Source of the DNA: Lingula anatina
Taxonomy: Eukaryota; Brachiopoda; Lingulata; Lingulida; Lingulidae
Assembly: GCF_001039355.2 (NCBI RefSeq)
Contig: NW_019775923.1
Coordinates: forward strand, 52,793 to 116,792
DNA: 64,000 bases
Direction of reading: 5' to 3'
Part shown: positions 36,001-47,384 of the stretch, piece after piece
How the letters are laid out: every line of letters begins with the position of its first letter
Numbering within the stretch: the stretch's first letter is position 1
Notes under the pieces: model-generated
Told to the model about the DNA's origin: nothing
Database searches by the model: none
What the model saw: the letters and a program-made list of their open reading frames with translations, nothing else
Made by a program: the position numbers and the translations under genes

Positions 36001-36685
36001 GTGTCCTCTACAGAGGTTAAAGGAGGTTCTCATAAACCAATCGTGCTATCTGAATCGATTAACTTTGCAGGGGTTTAGCTAAATTGCATTCAGTGTAAGA
36101 GGCTTAATTGTCTGGCACGCCTACTGAAGCTGCTAGTGGGTGATTAACGATAGCCAATTACCCCTTAGTTACTCAAGTGGGCTTATGGAAATGCAGTCTC
36201 AAATTTCATAGGCCACTGGAAAGACAGACCAAGAACGATTGCGGCAAAGTGGTAGAAGAATGGGGAGTTTTCAGGGACCACGTACATCAGCGTACCTCGG
36301 GATCTACTGATATCACGCTAACATTTATGTAAATTATGCTACACGTACAGGTGTATGAGCAGAAAGAATTGTGGATATAAACGAAAAACCTCCATATTTT
36401 AATGTTTTAGACTTTTCTATTGTCCGTGATAATTGACGGAATGTACCGGTATTAAAGTTACCCGGTAGATGACCTTTCTTAAACAATTTTCAAATTTTTG
36501 AACAAAAAAAAAAAAAAAAAAAAAAAAAAGACATAAACATCTAAATTCACAGACATGTTTACCATGGAGGCTCCATTCTACGTTTATTTCAAGGGTAAGT
36601 CCTTCCATGGAACTTTTTATAAAGCCTTTTTAACTGGGTCAGTTTACATATATACCTTTTTATTTATGTTTACTTTCAATTTTAG

Positions 36686-39002
36686 ATATCCTCTGTGTGA
36701 ACGACGACCGAGACGAAACGTTGAAAATACTGAAGATATGGAAAAATTCTCAAAATACTTAGCAGAGATGATACCTCGAACAAGTGAGCAGATAATAATT
36801 AAAAAACTATTTGGGATTGATTTAGGTCGTGATGAAAAGAAAAGCAAAGAGATGTGTAAAATTCTCAAGGATGCAATTATCAGATCCATTGGTGGAGATA
36901 AAACATCAGAAAATGGACAACTTGCACTTATGTGGACAGTTTTTGTTGACATGCTGTTTTCAAACATCGGACCTTATAAATATATGCCTTATGAACATTC
37001 CGAACAGGCATTCCACAATATAATGCTCAAGTTAGGGGGTCTCTTTCCAGAGATGAAAGATGAGGTTGCGTTTGTGCTCAAAAGCATTCGGTTTAAGCTT
37101 CTGGGTAGCTGTGTTGACGGCCTTGGGATCCCATATTTGTATGACTGGAAGCGTAAAGTTCTACTTGAAATAGCAGATATGGATGCCATGCTAGTGCTCA
37201 TGCCGCCATTTCTTCCGGCAGTCACGTCTCGTAGAGAGCAAGTGACAACAACAGAGGCAGCGTTGCTCGTGGATGGTCATGGCTGTCATCCCGGTTATGT
37301 CAAACTTAAGTTCCAGGGCGAACAGCATTGGCTTCGTGTGCCAGGCATTTTGGAACGTGATCAAACTGGGGATGTATATCTGAGCAACAAATCCATGCAA
37401 TTTTGGATCCAAAACCAGATATCAGAGTTTGGAAAACTTTTAACAACATTTTGTATTAGTTTTAATGGTCCTGCGTTATCACTCACACTGCCCACTATTT
37501 TTGGTATCAAAAGCAACGTTTATAGTTGCGATATGGTTGTATCGTTGCCTTGGAAGAAGTTTCCCCATGAAGCAGACGAATGGCTTAGTCGCAAGAGATC
37601 GAGCGGTTGGCCTAGTACGGAGCAAGTCAGAGCCGTGACAGAAGTTGGATGTCATCTTGTTCCAGTTGCCAATCCTGGTGATAAAGGTTGCCGAACCGAA
37701 TGGAGGATCTCTTTTGTTTTGGCAGAGCGTCATCTTGCCTTGTCGTTAAATCAAGCTCAGCGCCATGTTTACCGTATTATAAAACTGATACACAAACACC
37801 GACTGGGGAACCTTGGCGTCCTTTCTACCTACCACCTTAAGACAACGTTATTCTGGTTATGTGAGCGCATTCCACAGGACAACTGGACAGAAGAAAGGCT
37901 GGGGCAACGTTTTTACGATTTTCTCGACCTTTTGATTGATTTTCTCTCCAAGAAGTGCATCCCAAACTATTTCATACCGGAAAACAACATGATAGATTAC
38001 ATGGATGAACAATTAGTCAGTGAAAACGTTAACCTTTTACATGAAATCCGCCACAATCCAAAACCAATCCTCGACGAAATCCAAGCAACGTATTGCTTTG
38101 GTTCGTCTTGGGGTCCTGTGCTTGACTTGACCAAAATTCCTTTTGGAGATATTCTGAAGGAGCGTCAAACACAGCAGGCGCGGGCAAGATCACCAGAGGG
38201 TGAAGGTCCAGGAGGTTTGCTTAAAGACATGAGAGATATACTGATCGACTCGTCAGAAAATGACTCAGACAATGTCTTGGGGGCAGTCGGGGGAGCAGTA
38301 GATGCCTTTTGTCGAAAAGACTCAAACAGTCCCTTTAAACTAATAAAAGAAGTTGGAAAGGGGTTATTGAAAATCGCCTTGAAAGATAAAGTCGAAGAAA
38401 AATCAAAACGGACAACTCACTCAGCTTGCAATGACCAGCGTGGGACGGCAGCGAGAAGAAAGGTGGACAGTCCCCAAATACCATACACTACACAGAACAC
38501 AATGCAAAGGAAGCATGTCATAGTGACTGACTCAATAGGAGAGGACCTTGATGGCAACAGGATGGGCAGATCCTACGTGAAAGTACTGAGAGATGAAACT
38601 GTTGCAGACGCGCACGACTATATAATCAAATCAAACCTGGGAAATCCAGAATCTTTGACTTTCATTGTAGGATCAAACAGCATTGATCACCAAAGTGTTG
38701 CAGACACCGTCTCAGAGCTTCACCAGCTGCGAGAGACAGCAGGAATGAAATATCCTGACTGTGATATATATTTCACGGGGATCCTGAATCGGCAACAAAA
38801 CCAGAGTTTCAACGAGAGAGCAAAGCGGTACAATGACACTGTTGAGGCTGAATTCACAGGCCATCAGAAAGCACATTTCATCACAGTAAATGAGGTGATA
38901 AGCTCCCCAGATTACTACAGGGAAGATGGATTTCACCTCAGTAGGAGGGGCACAAGCCTACTAGCACAATGTATAATGACTGCACGCACTACTGCTCCAT
39001 AG
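36686..39002 (+). CDS. Mab-21/cGAS-like nucleotidyltransferase fused to SGNH/GDSL-hydrolase-like domain, copy 1
   Basis: The main exon starts after a CAATTTTAG acceptor (36685) and encodes about 771 residues. The N-terminal two thirds are a Mab-21 domain: GS at 37104-37109, DMD at 37176-37184 and a third Asp at 37530-37532 (CDMVVSLPWKKFP) fit the metal-binding triad of cGAS-like enzymes, followed by GCHLVPVANPG, EWRISF and YHLKTTLFWLCE. A linker with amphipathic segments follows. The C-terminal ~160 residues resemble an SGNH hydrolase: TDSIG with Ser at 38532, VGSN with Asn at 38676, and DGFH with Asp 38925 and His 38934. Predicted activity is nucleotide second-messenger synthesis in innate sensing plus an esterase-like activity; both are inferred. 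The frame is open upstream to ATG 36555 (815 aa), but that extension is broken by a stop in copy 2 and is probably intronic. Without the lost first exon, ATG 36738 (754 aa) is a possible start. Confidence 0.85.
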
Positions 39003-39446
39003 ATTTGACAAGAGATTCTTAGCAAATTAAAATAGGTTATGGTCGTTTTGACTGCTTTATCAACATTATTGTATTGTATTGCATTGTTTTGCATTGCATT
39101 GTATTGTATTGTATAGTGCTTTACTACACTGTACTACAGTGTAAAGGTATAGTGGATTTATGCAGTAGCGGGTACATGTTGCGCCTTAAATATCACACCT
39201 TCAACTTCCGTTACTTTGGTATTGCCGAGTGAAATGATTTGACTTATGTATCGCTTCTTTTCAAGACATATGGCAGAAATGTCTAGTTTTTCTGGTTTAA
39301 ATATCACATTAGTCCAATGTATTTAAAGATATAAATCCAGCGTCACTTGGTGTGTCGGTTAACATGTATTGGTACTTAACGTACCGTAAAATAATTTTAT
39401 CATTTCCAGTGTGCTAGCAGTATATAGTGTCCGTTCAAACTTGACC

Positions 39447-39452
39447 AATAAA
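39447..39452 (+). terminator. Candidate polyadenylation signal for copy 1
   Basis: AATAAA about 445 nt after the stop codon, at the junction between block C1 and block A2. It is not part of the conserved duplication, so its use is uncertain. The 3' UTR holds a (TATTG)n tract at 39069-39117, shared with copy 2. Confidence 0.4.
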
Positions 39453-39490
39453 AGCCTCACGTATCGGAGGTGACTTTAAATTGCCAAGAC

Positions 39491-39658
39491 ATGGCGGGGA
39501 ACAATGCAGATCAGTCTCATAAATCATCAGCTTATAGAAACACAACAGTGAACTACAACCTGGAAAGACGGTCGACTGTCTGGCGATGGACAGTCAAAAG
39601 ACACTTGCACGAGAAAAGGGATGACGCTTCCCCAACTTTGCATTTCTCTTCAATATAA
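39491..39658 (+). CDS. Small open frame at the start of block A2, 55 aa
   Basis: ATG (39491) to TAA, starting MAGNNADQSHKSSAYRNTTV, with a basic C-terminal part (WRWTVKRHLHEKRDD). In block A1 the ATG is ACG and a TGG is followed by TAA, so the frame is not conserved. It may be an exon relic; weak call. Confidence 0.2.
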   Translation: MAGNNADQSHKSSAYRNTTVNYNLERRSTVWRWTVKRHLHEKRDDASPTLHFSSI

Positions 39659-41459
39659 TCGGTATCTTCTAAAGATGTATTCAAGGGATGATTATTTAGT
39701 TACCCAATAAAATCTTTAATGGCTTTATTGTAATTAAAAGTACTATGTCGGCACTGGAGAATAATATTTAATCAATACAATACATCATGAGTTGTCATGG
39801 TGGTGAATTGTGGTAGGTGTGACAAGAGTTCAGTTGTGCTTTGGGAGTGTAGCAACAATAATCACAATGTTTAAATATTTTGGACAGTTGATATTTCTAC
39901 ACTATCCATTGATATTTTCAACCCATACTTTAATAAAAGAAATCCTCCCAGGAAATCGTCCTCTATATCACAAAATAAATGTATATCATATGCTATGGAG
40001 TATCAACCAACAATATTCCTTAATAGTAATATATCAATCAGATACCAGTGTGAATGTTTCAAATTTGATAAAATGGACAGGGAAAAGCCCAATATTCGAA
40101 TAGCAGAATTCTTTATTTTCGACCTGTTTATGGAAATAATGGGTAATGTAATATATTGAAGGGTAGAATAAAAATTGATAAGTAAAAATCACCCATATCG
40201 TATGTCTTGTTATAAGAGTGTTGCATGTATGAGGTAAAATATCTGATAATAAAGCAAATCAATTGGACAGATACAACACTCTGACAATTAGGCCAAAGTC
40301 AACTGCAGGATATGTTAAGGGTGCGGACCACGGTTGTATTTGCTGCTACAAGTAGATGTATATTGTTATAACGTGTCACTTTCACTGTACCACGCACCAT
40401 TTTGAGTGGTTAAATATACATTACCTACCGGTATTGGCAGTGTTATTTAGACTACATCTCAGTGTTGTACACTAATCACAGATTACCATCACCATTGCAA
40501 CAATTGCCGAGTGTCGGAAAAAAGAGATATGCACACGTTTAATGGAATTTTATAGATGCTCCTGAAGGACAATCAATAAAGACAAGATAGTGATTTATTT
40601 AAAGAAGGTGTAACATCCATTTTAATGTCATGGAACCGTTTTCCCAGAACATGTTGCATATGTATATCTAAGATGAGCGTTACAAATTATTTTAGTACAA
40701 TGTATATGAAACAAGAAGCAGGGATTATGATAATATCTCTCACATTAATTATTTATTTAACATTATAAACTTATTATCATGGGAATTATTTAACCAAATG
40801 TAATTGCCCCTAAAACTTAGTGCTTATACTTAGTGCTTATAGTGCAATTTGGTTCTTACAGTGCCATTAAGCACAAATTATGACATGATTCTTCATGCAT
40901 TAGACGCGTTCGAAAATGCAAAGTAACGGTATTTCCGGGGCTGGTTGATTCTAAATTCTTTTGACATTGTAATTTTCACTATCTCCTCTTAGACCATTGC
41001 AGATAGGAAACTGAAACTTTTGGAATTGGTAGACCCATCATCAGGGATGTGCATCTGCACTTTGGAATTTTAGTGCCACAGGATGTTGGGCTTTCCTCGG
41101 GGGGTGGTTGATTCTAAATTCTTTTCACATTGTAATATCTGCTATCTGCTCCTAGACCATTGCAGGTAGGAAGTTGAAACTATGGTGATTAGTATACCCA
41201 TCATCAGGGTGTGCATGGGGGCTTAATAATTAAGTAGGGGTCAGAGTATAACAAAAATCTATATCGCTTTAACTTTTAAACATCATAACAAGGCAGACCC
41301 ATTACCGATTCCTTGATGTTTTCATTACAACTTTTGTCTTTTCCTAAAATAAAGCAAAGGCCTTTAAAGATGCATATGAAATAAATTTTTGCAAGAAAAG
41401 CCGACCTAATGCCAGCATATTCATGTAGTTTCAAACAGTATAACTTAAGAGAAGTTACA

Positions 41460-42610
41460 ACAGATAAGATCAGATAAATATAATGGTCCTTGTGAATGGA
41501 TCGCCTAAGAAATAATACAAAGTACTTTAAAATAATCCTCTGCTTCACAGGCAACCAGTGTAATTCTTTCAGAATGGGAGTGATAAGGTGTGTACTATTG
41601 CGCTTTACTTGACAAGCCAGTCTTGCAGCTGAGTTTTGAATAACTTGTAACTTTTTAATCTGATGGTCACAAATACCAAAGAGGCACCCTGAGCTTCAGA
41701 GATAACTTGACACTAACCTCTTCACTATAGCCTATCTTCATCGTGTCAAGTTACCTCTGACGAAAATAGTTTGACCTAGTTTATATAAGCCAATCGAATC
41801 CATGTTTCAAAATTTTTCACCAAAGTTTGGTGAAAACGCTGATTGGTTGACCGTCAATCGGCAATCCTCGGCTGATTCCGCAAGCTCCATACTAACAACA
41901 TAGTTATTGTCGAGTGCGGAGACATCCGAGAAGTTCCGAGTGCATAACCGTACACAAAGAAAGCATGGAGTATATCGGAATTGAAACCAGAGCAGTTTGA
42001 TGCCCTGCATAATTATCTACTGAGGGATGATGTATTTTGCGTGCTGCCCACAGGTTACGGCAAGTCCCTGATATTCAGCCTTATCTTTGATTGGTCCGGA
42101 TTTGAACAAAGCGCGCTTTGACTCGTTCGCGTTCATTGGCTAGATCGTTCAATGAGTCATTGAGTGCGGGCTTTAAATTTGATTGGCGGGCGGCGGAGGC
42201 AATCGAATGTGGTCAGAGGTAACTTGACACGATGAAGATAGGCTATAGTGAAGAGGTTAGTGTCAAGTTATCTCTGAAGCTCAGGGTGCAAAGAGGGGAC
42301 TATTGCAGTAATCTAATTTTGATGATATAAATGCATGTACTAATTTTTCAGTCGTTTTGTTATCTAACACTTTCCTTATTTTTCCAATGCGCCATAGTGC
42401 ATAAGATGCTGATTTACACACTTCAGATACACGCTTCCCCATTTCTTTCATCGAGGGTAACTCCCAGATCTTTTACAGAACTTGATAGTTTTATAAGAAC
42501 ATCTCCTAGGCAAATGTTGGCATTTGCTGCATTTTTCCTATTTGCCTTGAACCTTGATGTAAACCATATCGACTCATGAATTCATAGTACAGTTTTCCAC
42601 CAAGTTTTTA
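41460..42610 (-). pseudogene. LINE reverse-transcriptase fragment in A2, split by a transposon
   Basis: Same LINE remnant as 27780-28260, but separated by the element 41685-42288 between the DYCNS and DHQIKKLQ parts. Confidence 0.8.
41685..42288. mobile_element. 604-bp DNA transposon with 76-bp perfect TIRs and a helicase fragment
   Basis: The TIRs 41685-41760 and 42213-42288 (ends CACCCTGAGC and GCTCAGGGTG) are exact inverted copies, flanked by the 8-bp target duplication CAAAGAGG (41677-41684 and 42289-42296). Block A1 has the uninterrupted site near 27960-27980. An 8-bp duplication fits hAT-like or similar superfamilies. The interior plus strand has an open frame (41948-42121) reading SELKPEQFDALHNYLL, DDVFCVLPTGYGKSLIF, which is the start of a RecQ-like helicase with its Walker A motif, then stops. 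It is therefore non-autonomous and has captured or inherited host helicase sequence. Confidence 0.9.
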
Positions 42611-43052
42611 ATGCGTATTTAGATATTAAGGTTAACCAGGCCCGTATCCAGCAATTTCAAAATAGGGTTCTTTTTCTGAAAAAGTGGGCCATTTACCATA
42701 AAATCTTTATGCACCTAGATAAATTTTCACCCAGAGCAGACCTTTTCCTGATAAAAAGGGTGGTTCGTTCAAATCATTCAAAACTCCTTGTCGATGGACA
42801 TGAGGCCCGGCAGTTCAGTTTTATCATTATTTATTTTGTTAATTAACCTTTTTTATTAAATAATTAAATTTTTGCTGCCATTTAGATTTAATAAAATTTA
42901 AGACCACGTTTCCATAACAGGCCATATTACCCTTGCTGGTTTTGTATTTCCAACAATTTGGCTAAGCAATTGTTTGCTGTCTTTTGACTTGTACAATCCC
43001 CATGCAGCTAACAGAAGGCACACATCTGTTAACTTATCTGATTTTTTTTCAG

Positions 43053-43230
43053 TGAATCCCCAAGTAATGCAAGGCAGACAATGTATAATTCCATCTCGCA
43101 AGTACTGAAAGACTTCAATGTTGGTTTTTGGGCTGGACAGGCCAAAAATCTTGGAAAACGCATAGCAGAGACACTGAAAGTGGAGCTGTGGTATAGAAGC
43201 CCATATGCAGAGAGAGACTGGCTAGCTTAG
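43053..43230 (+). CDS. Conserved terminal exon of an unrecognised gene, copy 2
   Basis: Copy of 29009-29186 with the same acceptor, phase, length and stop. Changes include V-to-L (SQVLKD), K-to-E and T-to-K (AETLKVELWY). AATAAA follows at 43625-43630. Confidence 0.6.
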
Positions 43231-43789
43231 TGCAGCTGCCATAGCGACCATTTTACGAAGGCCATTTAACAAGATGATTTTCAAACTTACTGAAATATTC
43301 AAAGGTCTGAAATATAGCCTGGTTGGATTCTTTTTATGGAAGTAATGTTGTTTTTGTGAAATGTTCAATTTTCACATACATGCATTGGTGCTTTCTGTGT
43401 GGGACTTGGAACTCACATGGGCATAAAGCCATATTGTTTCTGGATGGGCATGTTACATTTGCTGATGATTTTCCACTTAATCATTAAATCATACATAATA
43501 TTGCATCAATATTGACAAAAACTTTTTTGTCCACTGACATCATGAGTGCATAGAAAGGCAAACTGTGCTTTTTATTGTTTTGTAATTTACAAGACTGATT
43601 TGTAGAATTGACATTCATTTAGATAAATAAAACATTGCTGTTTTTATCCAAACATTGCTATACTGTGTTAAAACCAGTATTTACCATTGTCTTATGTAGT
43701 TTTGAAAATGAGTGACCAAAAAGTCAATTTTTGAAAAAATATTTTTTTTTCCGGCCTCCGACCTCTGACAAAAATAAAAATTGTTTGAA

Positions 43790-44166
43790 AAACAAGTAAT
43801 TAAAAAATCTGCCTCACTGCACTTCAACGATTCGACATCACTGGATGACAATCTCTCTTCATCAGGAAACGGCAACACACCTGTATCCGGGAACTTTAAT
43901 ACATCAGCATCACCACTGGTCATAAGGGTTTTCAATTCTCAACTTCGGGAGATTTTACTTTGTCAGAAACATCACTGACCACATAATCGTTGTTTCCATC
44001 GGGGAGCTGAAGCATCTCGGCACCAGGGAATTTCGGCATCTCATCTTCCGGAGGTTTTTCAGCAACAACGCTGATCATCACATCATTGCTGCCCTCTCTC
44101 ACTTCTTTCCATGTTGCAGTCTGTTCATCACAACTATCATCATCCAGTGTGCTTCTCTGCCCCACC
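43790..44166 (-). pseudogene. Acidic repeat-containing coding remnant with a frameshift
   Basis: After an ATTCAG acceptor, the minus strand reads VGQRSTLDDDSCDEQTATWK, EDEMPKFPGAEMLQLPDG and SDKVKSPEVEN, then a stop. A one-base shift continues with GDADVLKFPDTGVLPFPDEE and LSSSDVESLKCSEADF, which repeats the FPD/LPD pattern. A single frameshift, real or a sequencing error, therefore separates two halves of one acidic, low-complexity frame. I do not recognise the protein. Confidence 0.45.
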
Positions 44167-45289
44167 TCATCTGAATGCTGCTTATCATGGTTTCAATAGA
44201 TACGTTTCCGTTGCCATACTCTGTTGTTTTTTTTTTTTTTTTCATTACTTCCCACATAATGCGAGAAAATTGGACAATAACAGTACATCTTCTTTGCTTG
44301 TTTCCTGCGTTTTCCTACATTAAAACTTTATTGTAGATACTTTTAAATAATATCTTGATTAACATTTTAAATGAACTTCTCTAACATGCCAGGCCTATAT
44401 ATATTTGAATAATTAAAACTCAAACAAATATGCATGTCTCATATATACAAATTTAGAAGACTGTCAATAGTATTAATGGTTTACTTCATTTTGATAATAT
44501 ACAGGTGCGAGCTATTAGCTATTACAATGAAGTGCACAGATTAACCGCAATATTACCATTTTTCCCAGAGGTTTGGTTGGCTGGCATACTTTACACATAA
44601 TAGATACTGGCATAGACAAAAAGCAATGGATATATAGAAAAATACTAACCAAGACGTTGTTTTCTTTTTTTATCTTGAGTAATATTATCCCTTCTCAAGT
44701 ATTTGCAGTAGGTATGCGTGTGTAACGGGATAGGGAATGATAACAGCAAGACAGGTTAGCAATAATCTTGACCTCTATCTTAGGGTTGGTTTTAGTCTGG
44801 ACTGTGTTTTAGTCTAAAGACGTTAGATTTAGTGCTTTTGAGCAGCTGTTCAAATAATGTGTCATGCCTGTCACAGATTACTTTTTCTCCTCATCAGATT
44901 ATAGGTCAGTCCTAGCTTTTGACAATTTGCAGGTGTGAGCTTTTAGGTATTTCTTGGACAGATTTACACCAATGTATTTACACCAATACATTTTACTGAG
45001 AAGTTTGGTTGGCTGGCATTACTTTACACGCAATGAGTGCGTGATTAGATACTGGGATAGATAAATAGCAATGGATATATAGCAATATACTAACCAAGAA
45101 GTTGTTTTCTTTCATAATCTTGAGTAATACTATCCCTTCTCAAGTATATGCAGCTGGTATGTGTGTGTAACGGGATAGGGAATGATAACAACAACAACAC
45201 AGACTAGCAATAATCTTGTCCCCTATCTAAGGGTTGTGTTTTAGTCTGAAGGAGAGGGGCAGTATGAAATCCACAGGCTAAACTTCATT

Positions 45290-45695
45290 GTTTAAAAACC
45301 ACTGGAACAATCCAACATTTCTACCCTCTAACAGATTGAATGATTTTTCACAAGATTTTCACAGATGTGTCTTAAGATAAATAGAGATGTACGGCCATTC
45401 GATTCTCTGGCTTTTTGAACTTTCCCTACAATATCTGCCACCCTGGTAGAGAGTGCACATCTTTCGTGTTCTTACTGTGATCGAGTTGAAAAGTAGTCAC
45501 GGAGTAACATGGTAGCACGCTGTGTATTGCGTCACAATTCTGTCAATTGTCGTCTCTGTTAGAGTACACGTCTGCACGGTAGCTGTGATATATGTACTTA
45601 ATTATAAGGGATCAGGCGAGGAAGTTGGGCTCTCCACCTAGTGTGCGAAGTACTTACCGTAACTGCGCGCTAACAACATCCCCCCTCACTTTTAT
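45290..45695 (-). mobile_element. Possible 3' LTR edge with polypurine tract
   Basis: On the minus strand the purine tract AAAAGTGAGGGGGGA runs directly into TGTTGTTAGCGCG at 45678, the typical layout of an LTR retrotransposon 3' end. Upstream is a short open frame ending SNKSEGGCC. The other LTR border and any pol sequence were not found. Confidence 0.4.
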
Positions 45696-47248
45696 TTGAA
45701 AGGAGCAATTTATAAATACATTTTTGTTCATGTACAAACTCAAAACCCCTTTTCGTAAATGAATAAAGTGGATTCCAGTACAGTCTCTCATTAGCGTTTG
45801 GTGCTAACAACGTCACCGAAGTTATAGTCTGCCAAAGGAAAATATGAAGAAAAAAAAAACAAAGAAACAAACAGTAAAACAGAATGTGATTCATTCACTA
45901 GACAGTTAAATCATCAAGAATTCGTTGATAGTCCGTCCAAAATTATCATTAATGAATAAAAAAAGAGAAATGCAAATATAAGATTCCGGTATTTCAAAAA
46001 TTCCATCAAATAGGACCGTGTGTTAGCATAGGAATAAGCTACATAACAGGGTTAAAGTCCATTTATCACAACAGACAGCAGCTATTTATTAACACAAAAA
46101 ACAACACCACAGAGTGAGAGTCTGACTATCATTCTTTGAGGATTCGATCACCCTTGAGGTCGCCAGCTGACTAATACCATGCAGGTCATCAGCTGGTGAC
46201 TGAAAGGTACCAGTGGAAAATTGTATCTCCGACAATGGGACAGTTTAGCCGGCATAAACATGTACGAACAAGCACTCGCTGTTTGAAAATACAATTTCGA
46301 GTATAGAGCAATTAGGTTTGTATTACAAAACCCACACACTATATCTGTAAGCCTAAGGTGGGTGGAAGCACTAAGGGCCCTTTAAGTGTTCCTTTCACAG
46401 AAAAAAAATGTTTGTTATTATTTTATTTAATATGTTGGCATACAAACTTAAATTTTCAATCAGTAAACCACCTACATGTATATAGTGGAGAGCATTGGGT
46501 ATAGATGTTAATTAAAAATATAGGTATATAGACTTACTAGTATACACTGTACATATGAATTCTGAATTCACAAAAATAGAGGTAATTTAGAATACATAAT
46601 TGCTATAATTTTATTGGCGGATGAGGCTACAAAATCCACATTTAAGATAAGGTTATTTAAGCACACTCCCACTCCTTTGCGAAAACCCCTTTGACGGAAA
46701 ATCCAAAGTAGTTTTGTTCATAAAAAAATGGCTAGAGGAAAAACAAATGGTTAATTGTATAACTTATGTCATCGCTTATGTTTGAACAGAAAGAGAAAAA
46801 AGAAAGTGAGTGAATCATATTTAGTTGAACATCCTGCTCCTTTATCAGTTGTGCTTTTGCTTTTCCATCTCTTGAGCGGTTTCTTTTTTTACGGAAGGAA
46901 CGCACACTTGACGTTTTAAATGCGGACTTTCTTATCAAATGCTCAATCGTTTTTTTTTTTTTTTTTCGAAGTCAATTTTTCTTTCTAAAAATTGTGCTCA
47001 ATTTTGGCTGCTGGTTAACGTTAAGAGTTTGAGCAAAAATGTCCATTGGTAGTTCGATCATAAGTGAAAATTATCAAACTCAAGCCGAAAAACATTCATA
47101 CAAGATAATATAAGATTTTATTTAGTCATTGGTGTATAAATTGAAATTCACATATACAGTGTATGTGATGGTGAGTCAGAGAAATTCCTAAATGAAAATG
47201 GAAATGTTTCGAACCGATAGCAGTAGAGAAAGTAAACAGAAGCTGAAG

Positions 47249-47255
47249 TATAAAG
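47249..47255 (+). promoter_or_regulatory. TATA box upstream of the MEEKDGK exon
   Basis: TATAAAG about 107 nt before the ATG at 47362, which predicts a 5' UTR of about 80 nt. A kappaB-like AGGAATTTCT lies on the minus strand at 47180-47189. The promoter role is inferred from spacing. Confidence 0.55.
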
Positions 47256-47361
47256 GGCATGCTTACCGGTTACAAGTGGCCATTTCAACTCCAACATACA
47301 GCTATCGCGGACTAAAATTCTCTCTTCAACTTCACTTCAAAGGTTTTGTTTAGTTTTTACC

Positions 47362-47384
47362 ATGGAGGAGAAAGATGGCAAAAG
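47362..47384 (+). CDS. Candidate first coding exon of the unit-2 Mab-21/SGNH gene
   Basis: ACCATGG is a strong start context. The 23-nt exon encodes MEEKDGK plus AG and ends at the donor AG|GTAAGC, phase 2. The block C2 exon begins, after a TTTTAG acceptor, with the single base needed to complete AGA (Arg) and continues YPPCERRPRR in frame. The intron would be about 10.2 kb, and intermediate exons cannot be excluded. In B1 the ATG and donor are deleted. The link is an inference from phase, order and co-duplication. Confidence 0.5.

Larger units (their letters stand above)
35618..39441. repeat. Segmental duplication block C, copy 1
   Basis: Paired with 56946-60259. Alignment runs from TATCTTCAGTGT through the Mab-21/SGNH exon and 3' UTR to TATATAGTGTCCGTTCAAAC. 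The next block A copy begins only about 20 bp later (39461), which gives the tandem arrangement. Confidence 0.9.
39461..43637. repeat. Segmental duplication block A, copy 2
   Basis: Direct copy of 25395-29615. Differences: deletion of most of the antisense terminal exon (near 40930), deletion of about 60 bp near 41450, a 604-bp transposon insertion (41685-42288), and a deletion of about 280 bp near 42930. The terminal exon is retained at 43053-43230. Confidence 0.9.
43638..46299. other. Unit-2-specific insert between blocks A2 and B2
   Basis: This 2.7-kb segment is absent from unit 1, where A1 and B1 are only 17 bp apart. It contains an acidic coding remnant (43790-44166), a diverged tandem duplication (44480-44820 and 44925-45250, period about 440 bp), and an LTR-like edge with a polypurine tract (about 45300-45695). 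Confidence 0.7.

Noticed and set aside
36564-36594. Local exon MEAPFYVYFK followed by GTAAGT as first exon of copy 1
   Set aside because: The start context and donor look good, but the splice would be phase 1 and the downstream exon needs phase 2; copy 2 lacks both the ATG and the open frame.
36555-36685. N-terminal 43-residue extension of the 815-aa frame in copy 1
   Set aside because: The matching stretch in copy 2 has a stop (GGT TAA), and a TTTCAATTTTAG acceptor lies at its end. It is probably intron sequence that happens to be open.
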